Assembly (NCBI GenBank): GCA_963678375.2
Contig: CAXXQH010000001.1
Location: forward strand, 62,001 to 126,000
Direction: 5' to 3'
Source of the DNA: JAEKNW01 sp963678375
GTDB lineage: Bacteria; Cloacimonadota; Cloacimonadia; Cloacimonadales; JAFGVF01
DNA: 64,000 bases
Positions 7,392-16,305 of this stretch are shown here, piece after piece (positions within the stretch are counted from its first letter, which is position 1; each line of letters opens with the position of its first letter). The translations under genes were made by a program, and so were the position numbers. The notes under the pieces are model-generated. The model made no database searches. It saw only the letters and a list, made by a program, of their open reading frames with translations, and was not told the DNA's origin.

Positions 7392-9571
7392 TGACTATTA
7401 AACCAGATTTTAAAAACATAAAATTACAGGCTGAAAAGAAAGAAACAGAACTATCTAAATGGCAAAAGAAAGTTGAAGAAGAGACAGGAAAATCTTTTGC
7501 TAAACTATACTGGGATACTAATGAAAAGATTAAAGTAAAACCTCTTTATACTCAAGATGACTTATTAGATATGGAACATCTTGGATATATGGCTGGAATA
7601 GCTCCTAACCTTAGAGGTCCATATGCTTCAATGTATGTGACTAGACCATGGACTATCAGACAATATGCTGGTTTCTCAACTGCAGAAGAATCTAATGCCT
7701 TTTACCGTAGAAACCTAGCAATGGGACAAAAAGGACTTTCAATTGCTTTTGATTTAGCTACTCATAGAGGCTATGATTCTGATCACGAAAGAGTTGTTGG
7801 TGATGTTGGTAAAGCTGGTGTTGCTGTTGATTCTATTTTAGACATGAAAATTCTTTTTGATGAGATTCCTCTTGATAAAATGTCAGTTTCAATGACAATG
7901 AACGGAGCTGTCTTGCCAATTATGGCTTTCTATATAGTTGCTGCTGAAGAACAAGGTGTTAAATGGGAACAACTTACTGGTACTATCCAAAATGATATCT
8001 TAAAAGAGTATATGGTTCGAAATACCTATATTTATAAACCAGAAGGCTCAATGAGGATTATTGCTGATATCTTTGAGTTTACTTCTAAGTATATGCCAAA
8101 GTTCAATAGTATTTCTATATCCGGTTACCACATGCAAGAAGCAGGTGCTACTGCAGACTTAGAAATGGCTTATACTATTGCTGATGGACTTCAATACATT
8201 AGAACAGGTATTGATGCTGGTATTGATATTGATAAGTTCGCTCCTCGTTTATCTTTCTTCTGGGCTGAAGGTATGAACTACTTTATGGAAGTTGCTAAAC
8301 TCAGAGCTGCCCGTCTATTATGGGCAAAAATAGTTAAGCAATTTAACCCTAAAAACCCTAAATCACTTGCTTTAAGAACCCACTCACAAACTTCTGGCTG
8401 GTCTTTAACTGAGCAAGACCCATATAATAATGTTACTAGAACTTGTATTGAAGCTTTGGCTGCAACCATGGGACATACACAATCACTCCATACAAATGCC
8501 TTAGATGAAGCTATAGCTCTTCCTACAGATTTCTCTGCAAGAATTGCTCGTAACACACAATTGTTCCTTCAAAATGAAGCTGGTATTTGTAATGTTATCG
8601 ATCCTTGGGGTGGATCATATTATGTTGAATCTCTAACAAATGCACTAATGCACTTAGGTTGGAATCATATTCAAGAAGTAGAAGAACTTGGTGGTATGGC
8701 AAAGGCTATCGAAACAGGTTTACCTAAACTTAGAATTGAAGAAGCTGCTGCAAGAAGACAAGCTAAAATTGATTCTGGTATTGAAACTATTGTGGGCACT
8801 AATAAGTATCGCTTAGACAAAGAAGAACCTATCGAAATTCTTGAGGTAGATAATACCTCAGTAAGAGCGTCACAGCTTAAAAGATTAGCTAAACTTAAAG
8901 CTGAGCGTGATAATGATAAAGTTAAACAAACTCTTGCTGCTATTACTAAATCAGCTGAAACAGGTCAAGGCAATTTACTTGAATTGGCTGTTGAAGCTGC
9001 TCGTGCAAGAGCTACTTTAGGAGAGATATCAGACGCTATGGAAAAAGTATTTGAAAGACATCAAGCTAACAACAAACTTATCTCTAATGTTTATAGCTCC
9101 GAATATGCTAAAACTGACGAAGTAGATGAAGTAAGAAAAATGACTGATGACTTTGAAGAAAATGAAGGTCGTCGTCCTCGTATTATGATTGCAAAAATGG
9201 GGCAGGATGGTCATGACCGTGGGGCAAAGGTAGTAGCCACTGCCTATGCTGATATGGGATTCGATGTAGATGTTGGACCACTCTTCCAAACTCCTGCAGA
9301 AACAGCTAAACAAGCAGTTGAAAACGATGTTCACGTAATTGGTATGAGCTCATTAGCAGCTGGACACAAAGTATTGCTTCCTACTCTTTTTGAAGAGTTG
9401 AAAAAACTTGGTAGAGAAGATATTATGGTAATTGTGGGTGGTGTTATACCATCTCAAGACTATGATTACTTATATGAACAAGGTGCTGCAGCAATTTTCG
9501 GTCCTGGAACAGTTTTACCACATGCTGCAAAGACTATAATGATAAAATTAAATGAAAGATTAGGCTACTAA
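7391..9571 (+). CDS. mutB: methylmalonyl-CoA mutase large (alpha, catalytic) subunit
   Basis: The protein has 726 residues, the usual length. The N-terminal catalytic barrel carries the family blocks YATMYV-like (YASMYVTRPWTIRQYAG), GYDSDHERVVGDVGKAGVA and IDPWGGSYYVES. The C-terminal B12 domain has the cobalt-ligand motif DGHDRG within KMGQDGHDRGAKVVATAYAD and the following GPLFQTPAE. It catalyses the radical rearrangement between succinyl-CoA and methylmalonyl-CoA, here probably in the direction of propionate. It starts within the mutA stop codon, and a terminator-like hairpin follows 10 bp after its stop, before meaB. Confidence 0.96.
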   Translation: MTIKPDFKNIKLQAEKKETELSKWQKKVEEETGKSFAKLYWDTNEKIKVKPLYTQDDLLDMEHLGYMAGIAPNLRGPYASMYVTRPWTIRQYAGFSTAEESNAFYRRNLAMGQKGLSIAFDLATHRGYDSDHERVVGDVGKAGVAVDSILDMKILFDEIPLDKMSVSMTMNGAVLPIMAFYIVAAEEQGVKWEQLTGTIQNDILKEYMVRNTYIYKPEGSMRIIADIFEFTSKYMPKFNSISISGYHMQEAGATADLEMAYTIADGLQYIRTGIDAGIDIDKFAPRLSFFWAEGMNYFMEVAKLRAARLLWAKIVKQFNPKNPKSLALRTHSQTSGWSLTEQDPYNNVTRTCIEALAATMGHTQSLHTNALDEAIALPTDFSARIARNTQLFLQNEAGICNVIDPWGGSYYVESLTNALMHLGWNHIQEVEELGGMAKAIETGLPKLRIEEAAARRQAKIDSGIETIVGTNKYRLDKEEPIEILEVDNTSVRASQLKRLAKLKAERDNDKVKQTLAAITKSAETGQGNLLELAVEAARARATLGEISDAMEKVFERHQANNKLISNVYSSEYAKTDEVDEVRKMTDDFEENEGRRPRIMIAKMGQDGHDRGAKVVATAYADMGFDVDVGPLFQTPAETAKQAVENDVHVIGMSSLAAGHKVLLPTLFEELKKLGREDIMVIVGGVIPSQDYDYLYEQGAAAIFGPGTVLPHAAKTIMIKLNERLGY

Positions 9572-9580
9572 TCAAGCTAT

Positions 9581-9620
9581 AACAAAAGAGAGTTAGCCTA
9601 GGCTAGCTCTCTTGTTTTTT
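9581..9620 (+). terminator. rho-independent terminator after mutB
   Basis: A 12-bp stem with one mismatch (AGAGAGTTAGCC against GGCTAGCTCTCT) is followed by TTGTTTTTT. It overlaps the only canonical start codon of meaB (TTG at 9612), so it may attenuate rather than fully separate meaB from mutAB. Confidence 0.7.
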
Positions 9621-10757
9621 AGAGAGGTAATTATTATTAAGAACAATAAACCAGAATGGGTTCCTAAAGACGGAGGCAGTGAATTTTCAACTTCTGTGAT
9701 GCCTGGAAAAAGTGCTAATCATGATGGTTTCCCTAATAGTCATTCTACTATCAGAAAAACCTCTAACTCCTTCCAAAGAAAACAATTATCTGTAGAGGAT
9801 TATGTTACTGGAATTATGAATCAAGATAAGACAACTCTTGCAAGAGCCATTACCTTAATAGAAAGTAATTCAAAAAAACATCTTGCATTAGCTCAAGAAG
9901 TAATCAAACAGATACTTCCTAAAACTGGGAAAAGTATTAGAGTTGGCATCTCAGGTGTGCCTGGAGCAGGAAAATCTACTTTTATTGAAAAATTTGGATT
10001 ATACCTTCTTTCTTTGGGATATAAGGTTGCTGTATTGGCTATCGATCCTTCAAGTAGTGTCACCAAAGGTAGTATATTGGGGGACAAAACAAGAATGGAA
10101 CTATTATCCAGAGAACAAAACTGTTTTATTAGACCTTCACCATCCGGTGGTTCTCTAGGTGGTGTTACTCGCAAGACTCGTGAAAGTATTCTACTTTGTG
10201 AAGCCTTTGGTTATGATGTTATCCTTGTTGAAACTGTTGGTGTTGGACAAAATGAAGTTACTGTAAGAGATATGGTAGACTTTTTTCTCTTACTTCAAAT
10301 AGCAGGTGCAGGTGATGAACTACAAGGTATTAAGAAAGGAGTGATAGAGATTTCAGATGCTATCGTGGTTAATAAAGCTGATGGTGATAACATATCTAAA
10401 GCTAAATTAGCTCAAGGAGAATATATGACTGCCCTTCACTACCTGGCTCCTTCTACTCCAGGTTGGAACTCAAAAGCATTTACTTGCTCTGCTCTTACTG
10501 GAGAAGGTCTTCCTGAAATTTGGAAGATAATTACCAAGTTTAAAGAAATCACTATTAAAAATGCTTTCTTTGATAAACGGAGAAACAATCAGATATTATC
10601 TTGGGTTGATTCAATGATCAAAGAGTATCTAATAAGTAATTTTTATCAGAATCAAGATGTAAAATCAGCGATGCCACAAGTTCATGCAAACTTGCTATCA
10701 GGTGAAATAACACCAACTAATGCAGTTGAACATCTACTTAACATTTACCAGAAATAA
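9612..10757 (+). CDS. meaB: methylmalonyl-CoA mutase-associated GTPase (MeaB/ArgK)
   Basis: This is a G3E-type GTPase that loads cobalamin onto the mutase and protects it. The Walker A motif GVPGAGKST lies near residue 115. Next come DPSSSVTKGSILGDKTRM, the switch region VETVGVGQNE and the base-specificity motif NKAD. The start is uncertain. The coordinate given uses a TTG inside the preceding terminator that has no ribosome-binding site. A better site, AGAGAGG (9621-9627), lies before an ATT ATT ATT run (9630-9638), so initiation at ATT is possible. The first ATG (9698) would remove a segment that looks like real coding sequence. It belongs with mutAB and ends 14 bp before rimO. Confidence 0.9.
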   Translation: MFFREVIIIKNNKPEWVPKDGGSEFSTSVMPGKSANHDGFPNSHSTIRKTSNSFQRKQLSVEDYVTGIMNQDKTTLARAITLIESNSKKHLALAQEVIKQILPKTGKSIRVGISGVPGAGKSTFIEKFGLYLLSLGYKVAVLAIDPSSSVTKGSILGDKTRMELLSREQNCFIRPSPSGGSLGGVTRKTRESILLCEAFGYDVILVETVGVGQNEVTVRDMVDFFLLLQIAGAGDELQGIKKGVIEISDAIVVNKADGDNISKAKLAQGEYMTALHYLAPSTPGWNSKAFTCSALTGEGLPEIWKIITKFKEITIKNAFFDKRRNNQILSWVDSMIKEYLISNFYQNQDVKSAMPQVHANLLSGEITPTNAVEHLLNIYQK

Positions 10758-10771
10758 TTAGAGGAGATATC

Positions 10772-12076
10772 TTGGTTAAAAAATACCATCTCATAAGTTT
10801 GGGTTGCCCTAAAAACCTTATTGATAGCGAAATATTTTCTTTTCTAACTGAAGAGGCAAAATACAAAGCAACTGATGATTCTACTAAAGCTGATTTAATA
10901 ATAATCAATACTTGTGGATTTATTGTTTCAGCTAAAGAAGAAGGTATCGAAACAATTCTGCAAGCTATTAGATTGAAAGAAGAAGGAATATGCCAAACTC
11001 TCATAGTAACAGGATGCTTGGTCAAAAGATATTTCGATGAATTGAAGAAAGAGTTCCCTGAAATTGATTTTCTAATTAGCTTAAAAGATTTCAAAAGTTT
11101 TGCTCAAGTTTTAGGTTTAAAAGATTTCGCTTATAACAGGAAACTGATGACTCCAAAGCATTATGCTTATTTACGAATTAGTGATGGGTGTAATAATAAC
11201 TGCACTTATTGTGCTATTCCTTTGATTCGTGGGAAACTTACATCTATACCAATAGAAGAAGTAGTTGCAGAAGCTGAACATTTGGCTCAAGAGGGCGTAA
11301 AAGAATTAATAATCACAGCTCAAGATACAAGCCAGTATGGAAAAGATATTTATCCAGAAGGTAAGTTAATCTATCTTCTTAAAAAAATATCAGAAATACC
11401 TGGAATACAATGGATAAGGTTGCTATATCTCCATCCAGCCCATCTCTCTCATGAACTAATTGATGAGATTGCTAAAATTCCTAAGATACTTCCATATTTC
11501 GATATACCCTTCCAACACATAAGTGATAAAATTCTTAGAAAAATGAATAGAAAGAAATATAGTCTTCATAACAATGATATCTTGGATTATTTAGTCAAGA
11601 AAATACCTGGAGCAATGATTAGAACAACCTTTATTGTTGGTTTCCCTGGAGAAGATAGACAGGATTATGAAGAATTGAAGAAGTTCATAAAGGAGAGAAG
11701 ATTTGCTAGAATGGGTATTTTTATATATTCCCCAGAAGAAGATACTCCAGCTTATGAATTTTCAGGAAAAGTTTTAAAGAAAACAGCCACAAATAGATAC
11801 AATAAACTTATGCAGATTCAGCAAGATATCTCAGCAGATATTATGGCTACTTTTATTGATAAAGAAATAGAATGCATAATAGACAAAGTAGCTGAAGAAG
11901 AAGAATACGATTTTGAAGCTAGAAGCTGGTTTGATGCTCCTGATGTTGATGGTTTAGTATATCTTAATGATAAAAAGGCTATAGCTAAAGTAGGTGATAT
12001 TGTGAAAGTCAAAATAACTGATGCCTGGGAGTATGATTTAGTTGGTGAAGTTATGGCTGTTGTAAAGACTAATTAA
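10772..12076 (+). CDS. rimO: ribosomal protein S12 methylthiotransferase RimO
   Basis: The protein has 434 residues. It is a radical-SAM enzyme that methylthiolates Asp of ribosomal protein S12. The N-terminal UPF0004 domain has HLISLGCPKNLIDSE with Cys 12, 48 and 82 binding the auxiliary 4Fe-4S cluster. The radical-SAM motif is DGCNNNCTYC (Cys 140, 144, 147), and a C-terminal TRAM domain ends the protein. The opening LGCPKN(L/V)(I/V)DSE separates RimO from MiaB, whose equivalent is FGCQMN. A TTG start is chosen because GAGGAG stands 5 bp upstream and no ATG fits better. It follows meaB closely. Confidence 0.93.
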   Translation: MVKKYHLISLGCPKNLIDSEIFSFLTEEAKYKATDDSTKADLIIINTCGFIVSAKEEGIETILQAIRLKEEGICQTLIVTGCLVKRYFDELKKEFPEIDFLISLKDFKSFAQVLGLKDFAYNRKLMTPKHYAYLRISDGCNNNCTYCAIPLIRGKLTSIPIEEVVAEAEHLAQEGVKELIITAQDTSQYGKDIYPEGKLIYLLKKISEIPGIQWIRLLYLHPAHLSHELIDEIAKIPKILPYFDIPFQHISDKILRKMNRKKYSLHNNDILDYLVKKIPGAMIRTTFIVGFPGEDRQDYEELKKFIKERRFARMGIFIYSPEEDTPAYEFSGKVLKKTATNRYNKLMQIQQDISADIMATFIDKEIECIIDKVAEEEEYDFEARSWFDAPDVDGLVYLNDKKAIAKVGDIVKVKITDAWEYDLVGEVMAVVKTN

Positions 12077-12144
12077 TTTCTTGACATATTTACCATAGTT
12101 TTTTTTCTATTTATAAAATAAATATACAGGTTATAGGTGTAAAA

Positions 12145-12438
12145 ATGAATATTAAATTTAGAGATGTCTCACAAGGTATTGTTTTAGCTAGAGCGGTTGT
12201 TGAAATTGCTCAAGGAATATATATCAATGAAATAACAATATTGAATGATAATACTAATGATGATATTAGAATAGAATTTCCAACAAAAAGCTTTAAGGGT
12301 AAAGATGGGAGATCTCATCATATGAATATTTTGATGTTCTCTTCAGAAGATAAAAAAACTCTCTTTGAAATTGAAATTAAAGAAGCGTATCGGAAATGGA
12401 GGCATGACACTAAAAAAGTATTAGTCTATGAATCTTAA
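12145..12438 (+). CDS. SpoVG-like small protein
   Basis: The protein has 97 residues. The frame matches the layout of the SpoVG family: an N-terminal beta-hairpin (IKFRDVSQGIVLARAVVEIA), a central INEITILND segment, and (E)FPTKSFKGKDGRSHHMNILM, corresponding to MPSKR...D..HPI in SpoVG. SpoVG proteins bind nucleic acid and regulate gene expression in many non-sporulating bacteria. Its 3' end overlaps hflX by 11 bp, so they are probably co-transcribed. A TTGACA box lies 64 bp upstream of the ATG. The family assignment is moderate; the identity is too low to transfer function. Confidence 0.55.
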   Translation: MNIKFRDVSQGIVLARAVVEIAQGIYINEITILNDNTNDDIRIEFPTKSFKGKDGRSHHMNILMFSSEDKKTLFEIEIKEAYRKWRHDTKKVLVYES

Positions 12439-13732
12439 CGAAGAGAAAAAAACACTTGAAAGGGTCATTATTGTAGGAAGTTACCAAAAAAATGCAAACT
12501 ACTCAGAATTTGAGGAACTTCTTGAAGAGACTAAACTTCTCTGTGAAACAGCTAACTTAGAAGTAGTAGAAGTTTTTACACAAGGTTTACCTAAATACAA
12601 ATCTGATACATATATAGGTAAGGGAAAGTTAGAAGAAATCAATGAATATTGTCAAGTCTATCATATTAATAACCTTATCTTTGTTGATAATTTAACACCC
12701 TCTCAAGCTAGATATATAAGTGAGTTTACTAGGACTAATGTAGTTGATAGAACTGAACTCATCCTCAGTATTTTTGCTATGCATGCTAGAACCAGTATTG
12801 CCAAAATGCAGGTAGAATTAGCTCAATTAGAATACAACTACTCAAAGTTAAGAAATTTATGGCAACATTTTTCACGTATTGTAGGTGGTCTTGGAACCAA
12901 AGGACCTGGTGAAAGTCAACTTGAAATTGATAGAAGATTAGTTCAAAAAAGAATTAGCTTTTTAAAAAATAAAGTAGATAAATTAAAAAAGGTTACTCAT
13001 GAACAGAGAAAAAATCGTGATAACTTTTTCAAAATAGCCTTAGTGGGTTATACTAATGCAGGTAAATCTACTCTTTTTAATACACTAACAAAATCAGACA
13101 TCTATGTTGCTGATGAATTATTTGCAACACTAGATTCAAAATCTAAACTTCTATATAACCAAGCTGGGAAAATTATTATTACTGATACTGTCGGTTTTAT
13201 TCAAAATATTCCTACCAGTCTGGTTTCTTCCTTCTACTCAACTTTAACTGACGTTGTTGATGCCGATCTATTACTTCATGTGGTGGATGCTTCAAAAGCT
13301 GGAATTGAAAGAAGAATCAATGAGGTAAATGCAGTTATAAAAGATATTCACGCAGAAAATATACCAGTTGTTATGGTTTTCAATAAAACTGATATGATTG
13401 AAGGTTTATCTTCTAAATTCTTGTTGAAAGGTATAAGTCTGTCTTATAAAGATTCTGTCTTTATTTCAGCTAAAAATAAGACTAACATTTCTGATATAAA
13501 TGAGAAGATTCAGGAGATTATTCACAGTAAAGAAGATAAAAAAAGAATAGAAGTTCCTAAAGAATTAAATTCTTTAATCTCTTTTCTTGACAAAAAATAT
13601 GGTGGTTCTAAAAAATTGTATATAGATAAAAATAAGAGTTATGAGTATACCTTAAACATATCAGATAGTGAATATGAAGACATTAAAAGGCAAGTAGATA
13701 AGTATCATGAACTACAATTCATTAACTCGTGA
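12428..13732 (+). CDS. hflX: ribosome-associated GTPase HflX
   Basis: The protein has 434 residues. The N-terminal HflX domain (about 10-190) has the conserved stretch GGLGTKGPGESQLEIDRR and a long coiled-coil helix. The GTPase domain has G1 GYTNAGKST, G3 DTVGF and G4 NKTD. HflX binds the 50S subunit and splits stalled or heat-damaged ribosomes. The gene overlaps the SpoVG-like gene and has no strong ribosome-binding site of its own, which is consistent with coupled translation. Confidence 0.94.
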   Translation: MNLNEEKKTLERVIIVGSYQKNANYSEFEELLEETKLLCETANLEVVEVFTQGLPKYKSDTYIGKGKLEEINEYCQVYHINNLIFVDNLTPSQARYISEFTRTNVVDRTELILSIFAMHARTSIAKMQVELAQLEYNYSKLRNLWQHFSRIVGGLGTKGPGESQLEIDRRLVQKRISFLKNKVDKLKKVTHEQRKNRDNFFKIALVGYTNAGKSTLFNTLTKSDIYVADELFATLDSKSKLLYNQAGKIIITDTVGFIQNIPTSLVSSFYSTLTDVVDADLLLHVVDASKAGIERRINEVNAVIKDIHAENIPVVMVFNKTDMIEGLSSKFLLKGISLSYKDSVFISAKNKTNISDINEKIQEIIHSKEDKKRIEVPKELNSLISFLDKKYGGSKKLYIDKNKSYEYTLNISDSEYEDIKRQVDKYHELQFINS

Positions 13733-13770
13733 TAATGACAAAAACAAAAATAAAATAAATGGGGGAAATT

Positions 13771-14991
13771 ATGATTAAAAATTTAGATTCCATTCTCTCG
13801 ACTAACGTAAAACGCATGAAGCGTTCAGCTATTAGAGAATTGCTAAAATTAGTCAATAATCCTGATATTATCTCTTTTGCAGGTGGTTTACCTGCTCCTG
13901 AATCATTTCCGGTTGAAGAGTTAAGAGATATTGCTGTTGAGGTTCTCGAGAAAGACGGTACACAAGTTCTCCAATATGGAGCAACTGAAGGTGATCCTCT
14001 TTTAAGAGAACAATTAGTGAAAATGTATGTGGAACAGGGTCATGATGTGACTGTTGATAATCTGATAATTACCACAGCTTCACAACAGGCTTTAGATTTA
14101 ATAGCTAAAGTTTTTATCTCACCAGGTGATAAAGTTATCGTGGGTTTACCTTCCTATCTAGGTGGTTTAAGTGCTTTTAATTCTTATGGTGCTGATATGA
14201 TTGGTATCCCATTAGATGAACATGGAATGAGTGCTAAACTATTAGAGGACAAATTAGCTGAACTCAAAACTATTAATCAATTACCTAAATTTATCTATAT
14301 TATCCCTGATTTTCAAAACCCTGCAGGTATTACTATGCCTGAAAGTAGAAGAATAGAAATACTTGAAATCGCTCATAAATATGATATACTTATTATAGAG
14401 GATTCTCCCTATCGCGAGTTAAGATTTGAAGGTAAGCATCAAAGAACAATGTATCAATTAGACGGTACAGAACATGTAATATTATTAGGAACATTCTCAA
14501 AGATATTTGCGCCAGGTTTTAGAATAGGTTGGGTTTTAGGAAATCCAGATGTTTTAGATAAGATTGTGGTTGCTAAACAAGCTACTGATTTGTGTACACC
14601 ACCTTTCACTCAAAGAATAGCAGCAAGATATCTAGAAAAAGGTTTGCTAAAAGAAAATGTTAAGAAGATAATCAAGATGTATAGTGCCAAAAAGGATATC
14701 ATGATGGATGCTCTTGAGGCTAATATGCCAGAAGGAGTAAGCTGGACTAAATCCGAAGGTGGTTTATTCACTATGATGACTCTTCCAGAATTTATAGATA
14801 CAAATGAACTAATAAAAACTGCAATTACTGAAGAAAATGTAGCTTTTGTTGCTGGTTCCTCCTTCTTCTGTGATGGTAGTGGAACTAATACATTAAGACT
14901 TAACTTCTCATATGCCACTGAAGAAAAGAATTTAGAAGGCGTAAGAAGATTAGCTAATGTAATAAAAAAAGAAATCAATAAACATAAATAA
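13771..14991 (+). CDS. PLP-dependent class I/II aminotransferase
   Basis: The protein has about 406 residues. It is a fold-type I aminotransferase of the 2-aminoadipate/MocR-core type. The opening ISFAGGLPAPESFPVEELR, the central QNPAGITMP and the PLP-lysine region GTFSKIFAPGFRIGWVLG are typical. The ATG at 13771 is preferred over one 12 bp upstream because GGGGGAAATT precedes it. The gene ends 12 bp before the Vor ferredoxin. I infer that it deaminates branched-chain or aromatic amino acids to the 2-oxoacids used by the following oxidoreductase. Substrate preference cannot be read from sequence alone. Confidence 0.85.
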   Translation: MIKNLDSILSTNVKRMKRSAIRELLKLVNNPDIISFAGGLPAPESFPVEELRDIAVEVLEKDGTQVLQYGATEGDPLLREQLVKMYVEQGHDVTVDNLIITTASQQALDLIAKVFISPGDKVIVGLPSYLGGLSAFNSYGADMIGIPLDEHGMSAKLLEDKLAELKTINQLPKFIYIIPDFQNPAGITMPESRRIEILEIAHKYDILIIEDSPYRELRFEGKHQRTMYQLDGTEHVILLGTFSKIFAPGFRIGWVLGNPDVLDKIVVAKQATDLCTPPFTQRIAARYLEKGLLKENVKKIIKMYSAKKDIMMDALEANMPEGVSWTKSEGGLFTMMTLPEFIDTNELIKTAITEENVAFVAGSSFFCDGSGTNTLRLNFSYATEEKNLEGVRRLANVIKKEINKHK

Positions 14992-15003
14992 AGGAGTCGT
15001 GCT

Positions 15004-15207
15004 ATGGCAAGAATGACAGTCAATCCTAAATATTGTAAGGGTTGTGGACTATGTATTGCTGCGTGCCCTAAGAAAATCATTAGATTTTCTGAGAATATTA
15101 ATGAAAAAGGCTATAATTATGCTGAGTGTTTTGATCAAGAAGCATGTATTGCCTGTAAACTATGCTACACAACATGTCCTGATGTAGCAATAACTATCGA
15201 AAAATAA
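15004..15207 (+). CDS. vorD: 2-oxoacid:ferredoxin oxidoreductase, 2x[4Fe-4S] ferredoxin (delta) subunit
   Basis: The protein has 67 residues with two complete CxxCxxCxxxCP motifs (CKGCGLCIAACP and CIACKLCYTTCP). It passes electrons from the catalytic subunits to free ferredoxin. It is the first subunit gene of a D-B-A-C cluster with gaps of 2-12 bp, each gene having a strong GGAG-type ribosome-binding site. Confidence 0.88.
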   Translation: MARMTVNPKYCKGCGLCIAACPKKIIRFSENINEKGYNYAECFDQEACIACKLCYTTCPDVAITIEK

Positions 15208-15217
15208 GGAGAAGATA

Positions 15218-16297
15218 ATGGCAAAAGTCTTAATGAAAGGTAATGAAGCTGTTGCAGAAGCTGCAATAAGATCTGGTTGCAGATTATATTTTGCTTACCC
15301 TATAACTCCTCAAAGTGAGTTAATCGAATATATGTCAAGAATGCTTCCAAAAGTGAATGGGACATTCCTTCAAGCTGAGAGTGAAGTAGCTGCTATCAAC
15401 ATGGTATATGGAGCTGCTGGCGCTGGTAAGAGAGTAATGACATCATCTTCTTCTCCTGGAATTTCTCTTAAAATGGAAGGAATTTCTTATATTGCTGGTG
15501 CAAATCTTCCAGCAGTTATTGTAAATGTTCAGCGTGGTGGACCTGGTTTAGGTGATATTCAACCTGCTCAAGGTGATTATTTCCAAGCTACTAAAGGTGG
15601 TGGACATGGTGATTATCATACTATCGTTTTAGCTCCTGCATCTGTGCAAGAATTCGCTGACATGGCAAGTGAAGCTTTTGATTTAGCTGATTTATACAGA
15701 ATTCCTGTTATGATTCTTTCAGATGGTATGTTAGGTCAAATGATGGAACCAGTTGAATTCAAAGATGCTGCAACTGATGAAGAAATCGAAAAGATGAATA
15801 ATCGTCATAAAGATTGGTGTATTCACCCAAAAGAAGCTGGTGAAGCTCCACATCATAATGAAATTAATTCATTAGAAATTGATCCAAGTGTTTTAGAGAA
15901 ACATGTTGAAGATTTAAACAAGAAATATAAACTGATTGAATCAAAAGAAATTAAAGTTGAAGAATATAACATCAATGATGATAATGAAATAGTCTGTGTT
16001 GCATTTGGAACAGCCTCAAGAATAGTTAGATCAGCTGTTGACCAACTTAATGAAGAAGGCAAGAATATCGGTTTAATCAGACCTATCACAGTTTGGCCTT
16101 ATCCTTATGCAACTATCGCAAAAGCATTGAATGATAATGTTAAGAAAGTTATGGTCTTCGAGCTTAACTTAGGCCAAATGGTTGAAGATGTAAAACTAGC
16201 AGTTAATGGAAAAGTACCAGTAGAATTCTTTGGTAAAGTTGGTGGAATAGTCTTCACACCAGAAGAAATTAAAGCAAAAATCGAAGAAAACTTATAG
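15218..16297 (+). CDS. vorB: 2-oxoisovalerate-type ferredoxin oxidoreductase alpha subunit (VorB)
   Basis: The protein has 359 residues. It has the pyrimidine-binding and core domains of the pyruvate:ferredoxin oxidoreductase superfamily. The opening (VLMKGNEAVAEAAIRSGCR, FAYPITPQSELIEYMSR) and the block EVAAINMVYGAAGAGKRVMT closely follow the VorB subgroup, which acts on branched-chain 2-oxoacids. It oxidatively decarboxylates a 2-oxoacid to acyl-CoA, CO2 and reduced ferredoxin. The upstream aminotransferase fits this use. It differs from the second system at 33.8-36.7 kb, whose alpha subunit is longer (402 residues) and Kor-like. Confidence 0.88.
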   Translation: MAKVLMKGNEAVAEAAIRSGCRLYFAYPITPQSELIEYMSRMLPKVNGTFLQAESEVAAINMVYGAAGAGKRVMTSSSSPGISLKMEGISYIAGANLPAVIVNVQRGGPGLGDIQPAQGDYFQATKGGGHGDYHTIVLAPASVQEFADMASEAFDLADLYRIPVMILSDGMLGQMMEPVEFKDAATDEEIEKMNNRHKDWCIHPKEAGEAPHHNEINSLEIDPSVLEKHVEDLNKKYKLIESKEIKVEEYNINDDNEIVCVAFGTASRIVRSAVDQLNEEGKNIGLIRPITVWPYPYATIAKALNDNVKKVMVFELNLGQMVEDVKLAVNGKVPVEFFGKVGGIVFTPEEIKAKIEENL

Positions 16298-16305
16298 GAG
16301 TAATA

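Noticed and set aside
13759..13771. Longer aminotransferase start (MGEI leader)
   Set aside because: The upstream ATG overlaps the GGGGG ribosome-binding site that serves the ATG at 13771.
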